Origin: Caenorhabditis elegans
Taxonomy: Eukaryota; Nematoda; Chromadorea; Rhabditida; Rhabditidae
Reading direction: 5' to 3'
NCBI RefSeq assembly: GCF_000002985.6
Contig: NC_003281.10
Coordinates: 11,656,001 to 11,720,000 of the forward strand
Length of the DNA stretch: 64,000 bases
Shown: piece by piece, positions 40,599 through 51,042 of the stretch
Numbering within the stretch: position 1 is the stretch's first letter
How the letters are laid out: each line of letters begins with the position of its first letter
Program-made: the position numbers and the translations under genes
The notes under the pieces: generated by a model
The model's input: the letters and a program-made list of their open reading frames with translations, nothing else
The model's database searches: none
What the model was told of the DNA's origin: nothing

Positions 40599-42271
40599 AT
40601 GAGCTTCTATTTGATTATAGCTATGGTATCCATGGTTACCATGAGCCATGGTGCACCACAACTTCAGCTAGGCCTTGGAAATTCTATGATGCCGGAGGTT
40701 CATGCAACAGGTAGGCTTTGGAATGTATTCACGTGGTGCCAGGCTGTCCCATTACGGTTTGATCCACAAAAAATGCGGGAATTTTTTGCCCAAAAAATGT
40801 GACGTCAGTACACTCTTAACCATTCGAAATCAGTTGAGAACTCAGCGTCTCTTCTCTCGCATTTTTTGTAGATCTACGTAGATCAAGCAGAAATACGACA
40901 TTCTGACACCACGTGAGTATTGGGTAGTGCTCTAGAAGCCTAACAATCTTACAAAAAGTTTTGAAAACCCCAAAAGATTTTCCAGTTTTTAGGATTTTCT
41001 CGCAGCCGAAAACATTTTTTTAGAATTTACAATTCCATTCCAGAAAACTGTCCAAAAGTTTCTCCAAAGTTTAAAGAGCTTTTAGATTTTTTGGATTTTT
41101 AGAATTTTACGATTCCATTCCAGCAATTTCTGAAAATTTTAAGTTCCCGCAAAAAGCTTATTTTCAAATATTTTCATAACATTTTCAAATTGCCGGCAAA
41201 ATGTAACTTTTATTTGTGCCCCACTGACCAAAAATGTACTTAAATCAACGAATAATCGCTTAATAAAAAACGACAATATTTATTAAAGTGTGGCTAAAAA
41301 TGGGCCTTATTCTCCAGAACTTTAAACCGCCATAACTTTATTTAAAATAAATTTTCAAAACTTCTCATTACGAAATTCGGTAGTTTTAGGTCATTTTAGG
41401 TCTAAAAAAGCAAAGTCTCAAATTTCGGTACTCCACGGGGTTTAAAAAATTAACGATTTCAGGCTTAAATTTTAAAGCTTTTGTTTTCTAAAATTTTTTT
41501 GATCTCTAGAAATTGTTTGAGAAGCTTGAAATTAGCGCCATAAACATTTCAGAGAAGGATCGATGCACCATGATGTTTTCTTACAAATTTCAGGGTTTTT
41601 GCACAGAATATCAAAACTTTAAAGTTTATTGTTGCAGCTAGGGCTTCCTTGTAAGCGTTAAAATGCCTGCCTGTTTGACCTTAAGACCTGCCTCTCAAAT
41701 CCGCGCCGTTTTCCTTACACTTAATTTTCATAAAATTGATAGAAATGAGAGCATTAGAACATTTGTAAATTCACGTATAAATGCAAAAAATAGGCGAAAG
41801 AGGGGAGGCAGGCAGGTTTCAGGCAGGCATCAGGGCCCTAAAACCGCGCCTGGCTACCATGAAAGCCCTAGTTGCAGCGAAAATTTTCCAAAAATTAACA
41901 TATTCTTGTTAAACCAAATAGTATCCTCAATTCCAGCCCTAATCCCAATGCTAACCGGCACCAATGTTCCTGAATCAGAAGAAGAAATCGATGCTCCAAT
42001 CTATGATCAACGCGAAGTCGAGAAGATCCGTGGAATTGCCCATAACATTGCCGAAAACGCGAAAAATCCGGAAAAACTGATGCCAGACTTCATGGCCGCC
42101 AATCCGGGGATCATGTCCACCATGGAGTCGTTGAAGCTGTCAGATTTCGGAAAAACCAGCACAGTGGTGCCGTCGATTTCCACGTCACCGGGTCCGATTT
42201 TCACGTTGGCAAATGGGATTCCAGCTGTTGGCACTCCTGGAACCCAATCCTCAACTACTGTTAAGGCTTAA
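40599..42271 (+). CDS. Secreted protein of unknown function, 148 aa (two exons)
   Basis: Exons 40599-40710 and 41937-42271 join in phase 1 (CAACAG|GTAGGC and ATTCCAG). MSFYLIIAMVSMVTMSHGAP is a signal peptide with likely cleavage after SHG. The mature part has a Met/Leu-rich stretch, an acidic patch (PESEEEIDAPIYDQ), a predicted helix (REVEKIRGIAHNIAENAK), and a Ser/Thr/Pro-rich tail ending SSTTVKA. It has no cysteines after the signal peptide. I recognise no domain. AATAAA lies at 42287-42292, 16 nt after the stop. The 1.2-kb intron contains a complete family A element directly behind the donor. Confidence 0.65.
40730..40915. repeat. Family A palindromic element, copy 6 (CRE-bearing)
   Basis: CACGTG at both ends, the same orientation as copy 5, and TGACGTCA at 40800-40807. 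It is inserted 19 bp after the splice donor of the 148-aa gene. Confidence 0.85.
40916..41936. other. Rest of the 148-aa gene intron
   Basis: A fragment of the TTAA-type palindrome seen at 11230 lies at about 41210-41450. A GCCTGCC/GGCAGGTTTCAGGC element lies at about 41636-41875. The upstream open frame that runs into the exon is not coding. Confidence 0.5.
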
Positions 42272-42354
42272 CTGATTATGTGTGATAATAAAGACAATCT
42301 CTGTTGATTTTCAGCTATTCGGAATTTTTTGAAGATTTTGATAGATTTTTTATA

Positions 42355-42772
42355 CGATCGGAAGATCGGATTTTATCTATGGAAGATCAGATCCTCAGGA
42401 TTTCTTAGGTGGAATCTGATCTTCCATGCCTGAAATTTTCAGCATTCACCTAAGGAGTTCGCTTGAGGTAGATGAAGTTCCGCCTGAACTAGATCCGATT
42501 CCACCTATGGAAGATCAGATGGAAGATCAGATCCCACGAATGAAAGTTCATGTTCCACCTATTGAAGATCGGATTCCACCTATGGTAGATCATAACTTTT
42601 GGAAGATCAGAATTCATCTGACTGGTAAGCTAGATGTGGTTCTACTTATGATAGATCAGATTCTAACTACTTTAGATCAGAATCCACCTATGGAATTTTA
42701 GATTTGACCTTTGGAAGATCAGATCCCACGAATGTAAGTTCAGATTCCACCTGCTGAAGATCAGATTCCAAA
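42355..42772. repeat. Minisatellite, GAAGATCAGATTCCACCTAT units
   Basis: More than a dozen imperfect copies of a unit of about 21 bp lie between two genes. The 91-codon frame MPEIFSIHLRS... (42426-42701) follows the repeat and lacks other coding signs. Confidence 0.85.
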
Positions 42773-42905
42773 TAAATGTTTTTTTAAATTTTCAAAACAA
42801 TTAATATTTGTCACGTGTTTGCGTTTTGATTGGATTTATTGTGTTTTTCAAAATTCAAAACAAAAATCAGTATCAAAAAATCAATACTCACTTCTTCGCC
42901 AGAAA

Positions 42906-44082
42906 ATGGAGGATTTCAATCGTCGTGCCGAAGAATTGGATCAAGTCGAGAAGAACGTCAGTTTAGGGTTGAAGAAAATTCAAGAGTATGTAACGTTTAT
43001 CAAATCTTTCAATCATTATCAAATTTTCAGTGAAATGGACAGTATCCAGCTGGAAGTCGAGCCAGACGACGTGGAGATTACGTCGACTAAGCGTGGATTC
43101 TGGGAGCACGACATCACGAATTTGTCGCCGTTTCCGGTTGTATGCAGGGTCCGAGCCACCAGCCCATCGATGTTCGTGGTGAATAAGAATGTGTTCTTGT
43201 TGAAGCCCATGGATTTTTTTAAGTTGATGGTTGGTTTTGCCACGTTGCCGAGTATTTACTGTGGCATACTGTAAAGGTACTATTGTACTGCAGCAGTTTT
43301 GTTGGAGTACTGTAGGGGTACTGAAGGAGTGCTGTAGGTGTACTGTAGTGTTAATGTAGCAATACCGTAAGACTACTGTAGGAGCGTTTCAGGGATGCTG
43401 TAGAAGAACTGCGGGAGTACTATAGGAGTACTGTAGATTAAAAAACAGGAATTTTCTTTGGTTACTGTAGGTACATTGTATGACATAGTAATCTAGGTGT
43501 AAAATTGGGTTACTGTAGTAAAAACTAGTCCAATAGTCCAGTTTAAAAAATTCCATTTTTTTTCCAGATCTCCCGCAAGCCCGGACAAATCCGTTCCCAC
43601 CACCTCAAAATAGATGTGACACAATTCGTGGACACCTTCAACCCCATCAACCTCCTCGACTACTTCATCGCCTCGAATCCGTTCAAGACATTTGTGGTTC
43701 GGTATCACGGAGCACCGAGATATTGGTCCGATGCGTTAGAGATGAACAGTTGGCTGACTGGTGAGCAGTTGAATGAGCAATGGGAGAAGGAAATGAAGAA
43801 GACATCCCAGGAGAAGAAATCGTCGTTGGAAACGAGTGAAGTGAGCAGTGTGAACGAGTTTGTGGATGCTGAAGAGGATAATTTCCCTGTTCAACGGGTA
43901 AGTCTTGTGTGCCTGCCTACCTATACCTACCTATCTCTTTTCAGGCCGCGATGAACATCACCAATGTGCTCACAGTGGCGTCACAAGTTCCAGATGAGTC
44001 GAATAAAAATGAGCCCGATTCGGATATTGATAGTGTGGTGAGTGGGACGATCGATAGTGAGCTCGCGAATCTGAAGATCTAG
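42906..44082 (+). CDS. MSP-domain protein, 248 aa (four exons)
   Basis: Exons 42906-42985, 43031-43229, 43568-43897 and 43945-44082 join in phases 2, 0 and 0. Residues 1-30 form a charged, coiled-coil-like start (MEDFNRRAEELDQVEKNV). Residues about 35-145 match the major sperm protein fold: LEVEPDDVEITSTKRGFWEH, LTNLSP-like ITNLSPFPVVCRVRATSP, then FKLMISRKPGQIRSHHLKID. The tail is acidic and Ser-rich, ending SELANLKI. MSP-fold domains are immunoglobulin-like; in nematodes they serve in sperm motility, signalling or VAP-type binding. Which of these applies is not shown. AATAAA lies at 44105-44110. Confidence 0.85.
43270..43500. repeat. GTACTGTAG repeat array in an intron of the MSP-domain gene
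   Basis: About 15 imperfect copies of a unit like AGGAGTACTGTAG. The same unit fills 44366-44785 in the next gene. Confidence 0.85.
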
Positions 44083-44236
44083 TCGTGTCGAAGAATATTG
44101 TGGAAATAAATTAAACTACGTATACAAAAATGTTTCCCCCGAATAAAGTGTATATCGATTTCCGAACCTACAAGTTTTATGACCCGTTTTCCGGTGTTGA
44201 TATAATAAATTCACAAAAAGCCACACCTCATTCAAC

Positions 44237-44243
44237 TATAAAA
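44237..44243 (+). promoter_or_regulatory. TATA-like element of the galectin-like gene
   Basis: TATAAAA lies 37 bp before the ATG at 44280 and about 130 bp after the AATAAA of the previous gene. It argues for an independent promoter rather than an operon. Confidence 0.35.
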
Positions 44244-44279
44244 CTAGCCGCCTCGCTCGGCGCATTTCACTTCGCAAAA

Positions 44280-46819
44280 ATGATTTTCCTTCTCTTAACT
44301 CTACTATGGATCCCCGCCACGTCATCAGAAGAAGCTATGCCATATTTGAATTGTGATACTATTGTAGGTTGGGTACTGTAGAGGTACTGTAGAGGTACTG
44401 TAGAAGTACTGTAGACGTACTGTGGAAGTGCTGTAGAAGTGCGTTAGGATTACTGTAGTTTAAAAAAAGTTGTTGTGTTTTGAAGGGAGATTGAGTTAGG
44501 GGTAGTGTAGGAGTATGGTTGTGGAACTTTAGTAGTACTGTAGGTGTATTGTATTGGAATTGTAGGGGTACGTTAGGGTTACTGTGTTTCTGTAGGAACA
44601 CTCCTGGATTACTCCAGTAGTGCTGTAGGGGTACCGTATTGGTACTGTATGGGTACTATATAGGAACTATAGGGGTACTGTATTGGTACCGTAGGAGGTA
44701 CTATAGGGTACTGTAGAAGCACTTTAGCATTATTCCAGGAGTGTTGTAGGATTACTGTAAGATTACTGTAGGAGTACTGTAGCTTCAAAACCAATTTCAG
44801 ACCGGAGACTTCCACTTTCAAATGATCAGATTCGCGCGAGCGATGGAAGTTGGTGACAAGCTCACCATGAAAGGAAAAATCATGAATCCTGCGAATATGT
44901 AAGTTTCAGAAATTGCAAATTTCCAGGAAAATCCCAGAAAATTCCAGGTCCTACCTTCATCTTTATCAGGGCTTTAATAGTGTCTACGAGAAAAGTCCTC
45001 TTTCGCTTCACATCAGAGTGCAGTACCTGAGAAACTCAATTATCTACAACAGTTGGTTTGTGAGTGTTAGGGTTACTGTAGTTGCATGCCTACCAACGCG
45101 CCTACCATCTCATGTTTAGGTTATACTACTTTCAGGGAAGTTGGGGAGGCGAACAGTTCTCCCAACAGCCGTTCCTCAGTGGCAACTACTACTCAATTTC
45201 AGTTCTGTGAGTTTATAGATTTCTGAGAATTTTTATTATTTTCTATTTCAGCAAAGGACCCACCTACTACAGTATTTATATGGGGAACCTACTGATAACC
45301 AAGTATGCATTCAGAAATCCCGCAAATTGGCAAATTGGAAATTTGCTGGGTTATGGAGATTGGACAGTTACCTCTGTTTCAATGTAAGTACCGACTATGT
45401 AGATATCGATTCTTTTACTGAAAAATTTTAGGACCTGCGTTCGTCCGGGAGTTCCGACAACTCCTGATCCAAAAGCAACTACTACACCGACTCCGACCAC
45501 CACAAAAGCCCAGAATATTATCGCCGAGGATCCGAATGGTGGACAACTTGGAGGCGGCGAGCTGGTTGTCACGAACCCGGGAAGTGTCGGGTCAGGGAGT
45601 GGGAATAGTGGAAACTCCAGTAACAATAACAATAGCTCTGGAAATAGTAATTATGGAAGTAATAACTCTGGATCCGGAAATGGGAACTCAAATTCTGGAA
45701 ATGGAAATTCTGGAAACGGCAACGGAAATAATGCCGGCAATTCTGGCAATGGTAGGTGGCCGAATATTTCGCGCACCCGCTACCGCCTACAACCGCAAGT
45801 TACCGCCCGCTACCGTCCGCTACCGCCCGCTACCACCCGTTACCGCCCGTTACCGCCCGCTAATGCCCGTTACCGCCCGTTACTGCCCGCTACCGCCCGC
45901 TGCCACCGGCTACCACCCGCTACCGCCCGCCACCGCCTGATACCGTTCGCTTCAACCCGCTACCTCCCGGTACCTCTTGCTACCGCCCGCTACCGTCCGC
46001 TACCGCCCGCTACCGCCCGCTTCCACCCGCTAACGCCCGCTACCGCCCGCCGCTACCGCCCGCTACCGCCCGCTACCACCCGCTGCCGCCCGCTGCCACC
46101 GGCTACCACCCGCTACCGCCTGCTCACGCTTGCTACCGCCCGTTACCGTTTGCTATTGCCCGCTACCGCCCGCTACCGCCCGCTAGCGCCCTCTGTCGTC
46201 CGCTAACGCCTGCTACCGCCCGCTATCGCCCGCTACCGCCCGTTACTGCCCGCTACCGCCTGCTACCGCCCGTCCGCTAACGCCCGCTCTGTCGTCCGCT
46301 TGTGCCCGCTCATTGTAACCGTACCTGCAGAACTTATTGAAAAACAATCACATAAGGCTTCAGGTAATGGAAATTCTAATGGTAACAATGGTAATGGTAG
46401 CAATGGCAATGGAAACGGTAATAATGGAAACGGAAATAATGGTAACAATGGGAACGGACACCCCCAGTACCCATACCCCGTGCCACCACATGGCTACTAT
46501 CCTCCAGGCTACCCATACCCACCCGGATACCCGTACCCACCACCAGGAGCATTTTATTACCCGCCAGGTTAGTCTAAATCCAAAAATAGGCAGGTAGGCA
46601 CAAAGTTGTCTTTCAGGAGGCATCCCGCAAAACGGAATGAATGGACAGAATGGTAATGGACAGCCGAACATTATTGTGATCAACTCGGGCGGTAATAAAA
46701 AGAGAAATCGTGGAGGTAATCTCCGGCCACAGTTTGATGTTGATTTGGATGGTGGTGAGATTATAAGCTGGGCGATCTGGAAAAATTTTATATTTTCAGA
46801 TGAGGATGAGGAATGTTGA
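44280..46819 (+). CDS. Galectin-like secreted protein with Asn/Gly-rich tail, 403 aa (nine exons)
   Basis: Exons are 44280-44363, 44801-44898, 44948-45059, 45136-45206, 45252-45383, 45432-45751, 46331-46567, 46617-46754 and 46800-46819; all phases agree. A signal peptide (MIFLLLTLLWIPATSS) is followed by a galectin-type beta-sandwich: FARAMEVGDKLTMKGKIMNP, LSLHIRVQYLRNSIIYNSW, GSWGGEQFSQQPFLSGNYY, and LGYGDWTVTSVSM. The galactose motif H-N-R is altered (HIRVQY in place of HFNPRF) and E-E-R reads E-Q-F, so ordinary beta-galactoside binding is doubtful. The C-terminal half is a Thr/Pro linker, GNSGNSS-type repeats, a YPYPPGYPYPPPG tract, a basic patch (KKRNRGG) and an acidic end (DEDEEC). The tail looks extracellular and unstructured. 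Confidence 0.75.
44366..44785. repeat. GTACTGTAG repeat array in intron 1 of the galectin-like gene
   Basis: About 25 imperfect copies of GGGTACTGTAG-like units fill the intron almost edge to edge. Minus-strand frames rich in Leu/Gln/Tyr/Ser are artefacts. Confidence 0.85.
45758..46305. repeat. TACCGCCCGC minisatellite in intron 6 of the galectin-like gene
   Basis: More than 40 copies of the decamer TACCGCCCGC with variants TACCACCCGC and TTACCGCCCG occupy the intron between 45751 and 46331. It is the most GC-rich block in the gene. Confidence 0.95.
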
Positions 46820-47359
46820 TTGGCTTCAGACTTGATTAATTGTTAATTTTAATGAAGTTCTTCTTTTTTTCTTCTTTTTTTGCAGGAAATAGGGGGCTTA
46901 GAGTGAGCTGCAGGACGTCAATAAGTCTCAGGAGTCGAATACTAATTTCAACTAATTCAATTACAATGGTCCCGTGTTTGATCCCTGGATTCCAAGCCAT
47001 CTCTGAACAGAATTGACCATCCGGAGCCCCTAGGAGGATCCATAGATTCTCAGGTCAACCAATTCCATCTTTGCAAATAATCGAATTCAATAGGAAATGT
47101 TCATGCGATCAAACTATCTTGTAAAAGGGCGGTGGTCAACAATTGCGAGGAGAAAAAAGTGAAAAAAGAAATATTCGCGTCTCCAGCTGATAAATTGGTT
47201 ACCAGCAAAACCGGTTTGAAAGGGGGGAGACGATTCAGCAAGAAGGGAAAAAACGGAAGAACAAGGCACATTCGGCTGATTTTTGACAATGTCAAAAAGG
47301 AAATAAGTAAACTGGCGAGATAAAAATTCATGTCGGTCCTGGAATATTTAAGGTGTAAT
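46820..47359. other. Intergenic region with a short collagen-like scrap
   Basis: Around 47015-47045 the + strand reads GACCATCCGGAGCCCCTAGG, matching the repeat-encoding DNA of the collagen gene at 48.7 kb. The open frames at 47101-47526 on the two strands overlap each other and show no domain. I see no intact gene. Confidence 0.4.
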
Positions 47360-47730
47360 TCGGAAGGTGCTTGTAGTTCTCGAAGACCTGGAGCTCCGGG
47401 GGTAAACTGAAGCATCCTGATCTTCTTGGGCCTTCTTGGGTTCCAGATGATCCTGAGGCTCCTGTGACACCAAAGATCTAGCTTGTCCTGGAGGTCTGGC
47501 ATCTCCTTGGAGTCTCGGGTTTCCATAGGCTCCTGGTGGTCCCCTTGCGGGCTTGGGGAATCACGCCCAAAAAGTCTTCCAGATGATGCTGGTGGTCCTT
47601 GTGGCCCGGCATGGGGCTCCTGGGGCTCCTGTGAGGCCTACAGATCTAACTTGTCCTGGAGCTCCGGAGTGAAATCCCGGGCTTCCGGAGGCTCCTTCTC
47701 GGCTTGAGGGGAATTATGTCCTAGCTAGAC
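47360..47730 (-). pseudogene. Degraded cuticle collagen fragment
   Basis: On the minus strand, Gly-X-Y coding is recognisable in pieces, for example GPPGAYGNPRLQGD then ARPPGQAR. The pieces are split by frameshifts and stops and there is no N- or C-terminal collagen domain. The + strand shows the mirror words CTCCTGGTGGTCC and TGTCCTGGAGCTCC that also mark the intact minus-strand collagen at 49.7-50.5 kb. It lies head to head with the collagen gene at 48010, so it is probably a dead third member of the cluster. Confidence 0.65.
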
Positions 47731-47950
47731 CAGAAATAAAGATAGCACATGTTCAATGATGTTATCACGTTCCTTTCCCCTCAAACGGCCTGACCATCAT
47801 CATGTGTTTTCTGTGTTGTGTCACCTTTTCGCCCCAATCAAACCTAGAAAAAAAAGTAAAAAGATGGAAAACAGGAGAACAAGTAACTTCCTCCTCTCGA
47901 AAATTGGTTCCTTGACAACCGATAGAACTTTGAAACCTGAAAAGTTAAAG

Positions 47951-47958
47951 TATAAAAG
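47951..47958 (+). promoter_or_regulatory. TATA box of the + strand collagen gene
   Basis: TATAAAAG lies 59 bp before the ATG at 48010. The minus-strand collagen has the same TATAAAAG at a similar distance. Confidence 0.65.
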
Positions 47959-48009
47959 GGTTTCCCTGGCAACCGATCATCATTCTTTCATCTCAACGAA
48001 GAAGAAGAA

Positions 48010-48985
48010 ATGGAGGATATCACTCGCAGAAATGCATATCGCTTTGTCGCCTATGCGGCTGTCACCTTCTCCGTGGTCGCTGTGTTTTCGGTAAGAAGAT
48101 CCTGCCAGGATTAAGGTAATCAGTACAGTTTTTCAGCTTTGTGTGACCATCCCAATGGTGTATAACTACGTGAACACCGTCAAGACCCAGATCGACCATC
48201 AGATCTCGTTCTGCAAGCATTCCGCCCGTGATATCTACTCAGAGGTCAACCATATCCGCGAGAATCCAAAGGTGAACAACACCCGCTTCGCTCGTCAAGC
48301 CGGATATGACTTTGACACTGGAGCCGTCGACTCATTCGCTTCCTCTGGAGGCAGCGGTGGAGGTGGATCCTGCTCTGGATGTTGCCTTCCAGGACCAGCA
48401 GGACCTTCTGGAGCACCAGGAAAGCCTGGACGTCCAGGACGCCCAGGGGCAGGAGGGCTTCCAGGAAACCCAGGCCGTCCACCAGCACAGCCATGCCACC
48501 CAATCACCCCGCCACCATGCCGCCCATGCCCACAAGGACCACCAGGAGCCCCAGGAAGTCCAGGACCACAGGGAAACGCCGGAGCACCAGGGCAACCAGG
48601 ACATGGAGGAGGTTCCGGAGCACCAGGACCAGCTGGACCAAAGGGACAACGTGGAGCCCCAGGACACCCAGGGCAGGCTGGATCTCCAGGTCGCCCAGGA
48701 GTCGATGCTCAATCTCAATCCAACCCAGGAGCGCCAGGACAAGCTGGGCCACAAGGACCACCAGGACCATCCGGAGCTCCAGGAGCCCCAGGAGGACCAG
48801 GATATCCAGGACCACCAGGGCAAAAGGGACCATCCGGAGCTCCAGGACAGCCAGGATCCGACGGAAACCCAGGAGCACCAGGACAGCCAGGACAATCCGG
48901 TGGATCCGGAAACCGCGGAATCTGTCCAAAGTATTGCGCCATCGATGGAGGAGTCTTCTTCGAGGATGGAACCAGAAGAAAGTAG
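48010..48985 (+). CDS. Cuticle collagen, 309 aa (two exons)
   Basis: Exon 1 (48010-48090) encodes [27 protein letters not shown]. Exon 2 (48137-48985) continues [12 protein letters not shown]. Together they form the cytoplasmic start and signal-anchor of nematode cuticle collagens. A furin/BLI-4-type site RFAR precedes QAG at about residue 82. The cysteine cluster CSGCCLPG opens the first Gly-X-Y block. Further Gly-X-Y blocks are separated by a short break with [14 protein letters not shown], and the C-terminus is [18 protein letters not shown] + TRRK. The product is processed, trimerises and is cross-linked into the cuticle (family knowledge). AATAAA lies at 49002-49007. It is tail to tail with a close paralogue at 49713-50644. 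Confidence 0.95.
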
Positions 48986-49712
48986 ATTCTTTAGAGAATT
49001 CAATAAAGCATTTCATATTTCAAATATTATTTTTATTATTTCCATTTTGGCCTTGCCGAAAATTACAAAAATAAAAATTTTGGAATTTTGGAAGAATTTT
49101 CATAAATTTGGATTAGTAATTTTTTCCTAAGATTATTGGTACGTTTCTGGACCTAGCCAATAATCCCAGCCGCGCTACAGGGGTTTTTGTCTCGAATTCA
49201 TTTTTAATGGGTATATGCCTTGCAAAAAAGGGAGGTAAAAAAATTTTGGAATTCTGCCGGAATTGAGCTCACCCCCTTTTTTACTACTTTCCCTGAATCT
49301 TGTGAATTTGGCTTAGCGATTCTTTTCTACTAAAATTGTAGAATTGAATACCACATTATTCATTGATTTTATTCATTGATTTTATTTCTGTGCCTGAATA
49401 TGGCGGATTTTTCGCAATATTTCCGTTCTACGTGCTTACTTTCAAAATGAATAAAATGAGGGTCGAACTGTAATTGGGAGTTTGTGATTTACTTACAACT
49501 TTAATTTCAGACGTACTGAAACCCTGGAATTTTTTGGAAAGTTACCGCATATTCTCATTTAGTGCTGGAACCCAGAACTCAACTTTTTAAAAAATCTCAA
49601 ATATTTTTCCGTACGTACTTTAGTCCTTTTTTTTTTGAAAACAATAAAATTGGATTGCAGAACTATTTTATTACTATTGTATTAAAAATAAATCCACAAA
49701 TCTGAGTAAAAA
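48986..49712. other. Spacer between convergent collagen genes
   Basis: AT-rich, without a gene. It contains AATAAA signals for both sides: + strand at 49002-49007, and minus strand as TTTATT at 49667-49672. Confidence 0.5.
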
Positions 49713-50644
49713 TTAACGTCTGCGGAAGGATCCATCGTCGAAGAAGACTCCTCCATCGATGGCGCAATACTTTGGACAGATTCCACGTTCTCCGGATCCA
49801 CCGGATTGTCCTGGCTGTCCTGGTGCTCCTGGGTTTCCGTTGGCTCCAGGTTGTCCTGGAGCTCCGGATGGTCCCTTTGATCCTGGCGCTCCTGGGAATC
49901 CTGGTCCTCCTGGGGCTCCTGGTGCTCCGGATGATCCTGGCGGTCCTTGTGGTCCGGCTTGTCCTGGCGCTCCTGGCGTGGATTGAGATTGAGCATCGAC
50001 TCCTGGCTGTCCTGGAGCTCCAGCTTGTCCTGGGTGTCCTGGGGCTCCACGTTGTCCCTTTGGTCCAGCTGGTCCTGGGGCTCCAAATCCGCTTCCAAAT
50101 CCTGGCTGCCCTGGTGCTCCGGCGTCTCCCTGTGGTCCTGGGCTTCCTGGGGCTCCTGGTGGTCCTTGTGGGCATGGGCGGCATGGTGGTGGGGTGATTG
50201 GGTCACACGGCTGTGCTGGCGGACGGCCAGGGTTTCCTGGAAGGCCAGCTGCTCCTGGGCGTCCCGGACGTCCAGGCTTTCCTGGTGTACCAGCAGGTCC
50301 CGCTGCTCCAGGAAGGCAACATCCCGAGCAGTCTCCAGCTTGACGCTTCTCGCGGAGGGTGGCGTTATTCGGGCTGGCGCGAATATGGTTCACCTCGGAG
50401 AAGATATCGCGAGCCGAGTGCTTGCAGAACGAGATTTGGTGGTTGATCTGCGACTTGATACCATGCACATAGTTGTAGACCATAGGCAGGGTGATGCAGA
50501 GCTGTAAGAAGGGAACTTACAGAAAATTCTATATATTTAATTCGAGATTTCTAAGATCCTTACCGAGAAAACCGCTACCACTGAGAAGGTGACAGCCGAG
50601 TAGGCAACGAAGCGATAGGCATTTCTTCTAGTAATTTCGTCCAT
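49713..50644 (-). CDS. Cuticle collagen, 289 aa (two exons)
   Basis: Exon 1 (50644-50564) encodes [27 protein letters not shown]. Exon 2 (50501-49713) starts [19 protein letters not shown]. The intron position and 27-codon first exon are identical to the + strand collagen. The processing site reads REKRQAG and the cysteine cluster CSGCCLPG. The middle break is [14 protein letters not shown] and the C-terminus [18 protein letters not shown] + SFRRR. It is about 20 residues shorter than its paralogue, mostly before the first Gly-X-Y block. A minus-strand polyadenylation signal lies at 49672-49667. The two genes form a recent inverted duplication. Confidence 0.95.
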
Positions 50645-50682
50645 GATGATCAGAAGATGCCATTCCACCAGTTTCAAACCTC

Positions 50683-50690
50683 CTTTTATA
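50683..50690 (-). promoter_or_regulatory. TATA box of the minus-strand collagen gene
   Basis: Minus-strand TATAAAAG lies about 40 bp before the ATG at 50644. Confidence 0.65.
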
Positions 50691-51042
50691 CCATCTGTTT
50701 ACAACCACAACACCTCCCCAAAAGGAGGAAGAGGAAGTTTTGTGATTGAGTCCTTGACAATTTCCCACCGACACCACACGTCGTAATTGAAAGAACTGAA
50801 CGAATATCATCTGGTTCTTGTGATAATGGGACGGGAGGTAATAACTTCCTAGTTGTGGCGCTTCCTCTGGGAACGGCCTGCCGGAGAAAAAAGACAGAAA
50901 AGTTGCGAAATTTTCGCGACCTTGAGGTTTTACTTTCTTTGACGAATTCAATTAACAACTTCAAATTTCAAATCATTCTTTATCACAGACAATAAATTAA
51001 ATCAACCGGTGGCACATCAATTTTTGCATACAAAAAAAGCAA
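50691..51042. other. Shared region upstream of the collagen and downstream of the DUF3105 gene
   Basis: Upstream sequence of the minus-strand collagen, containing CACACGTCGTAATTG and CCTCTGGGAACGG words. No gene is seen. Confidence 0.4.

Noticed and set aside
42426..42701. 91-codon frame between two genes
   Set aside because: Translation of the GAAGATCAGATTCCACC minisatellite.
44130..44280. Upstream in-frame ATG extending the galectin-like protein by 50 residues
   Set aside because: The extension overlaps the region just after the previous gene's AATAAA and includes the TATA-like element. The ATG at 44280 directly begins a good signal peptide.
45536..45940. 134-codon alternative frame across exon 6 and the minisatellite
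   Set aside because: Out of frame with the galectin-like exon and runs into TACCGCCCGC repeats.
46360..46683. Minus-strand Ile/Thr/Trp-rich frame opposite the Asn/Gly tail
   Set aside because: Antisense shadow of the GGTAAT repeats encoding the Asn/Gly tail.
48246..50507. Long alternative frames over both collagen genes (Gln/His-, Arg/Thr- or Trp/Ser-rich)
   Set aside because: Shadows of the Gly-X-Y repeat in other frames. Only the frames with signal anchor, Cys clusters and intact ends are genes.
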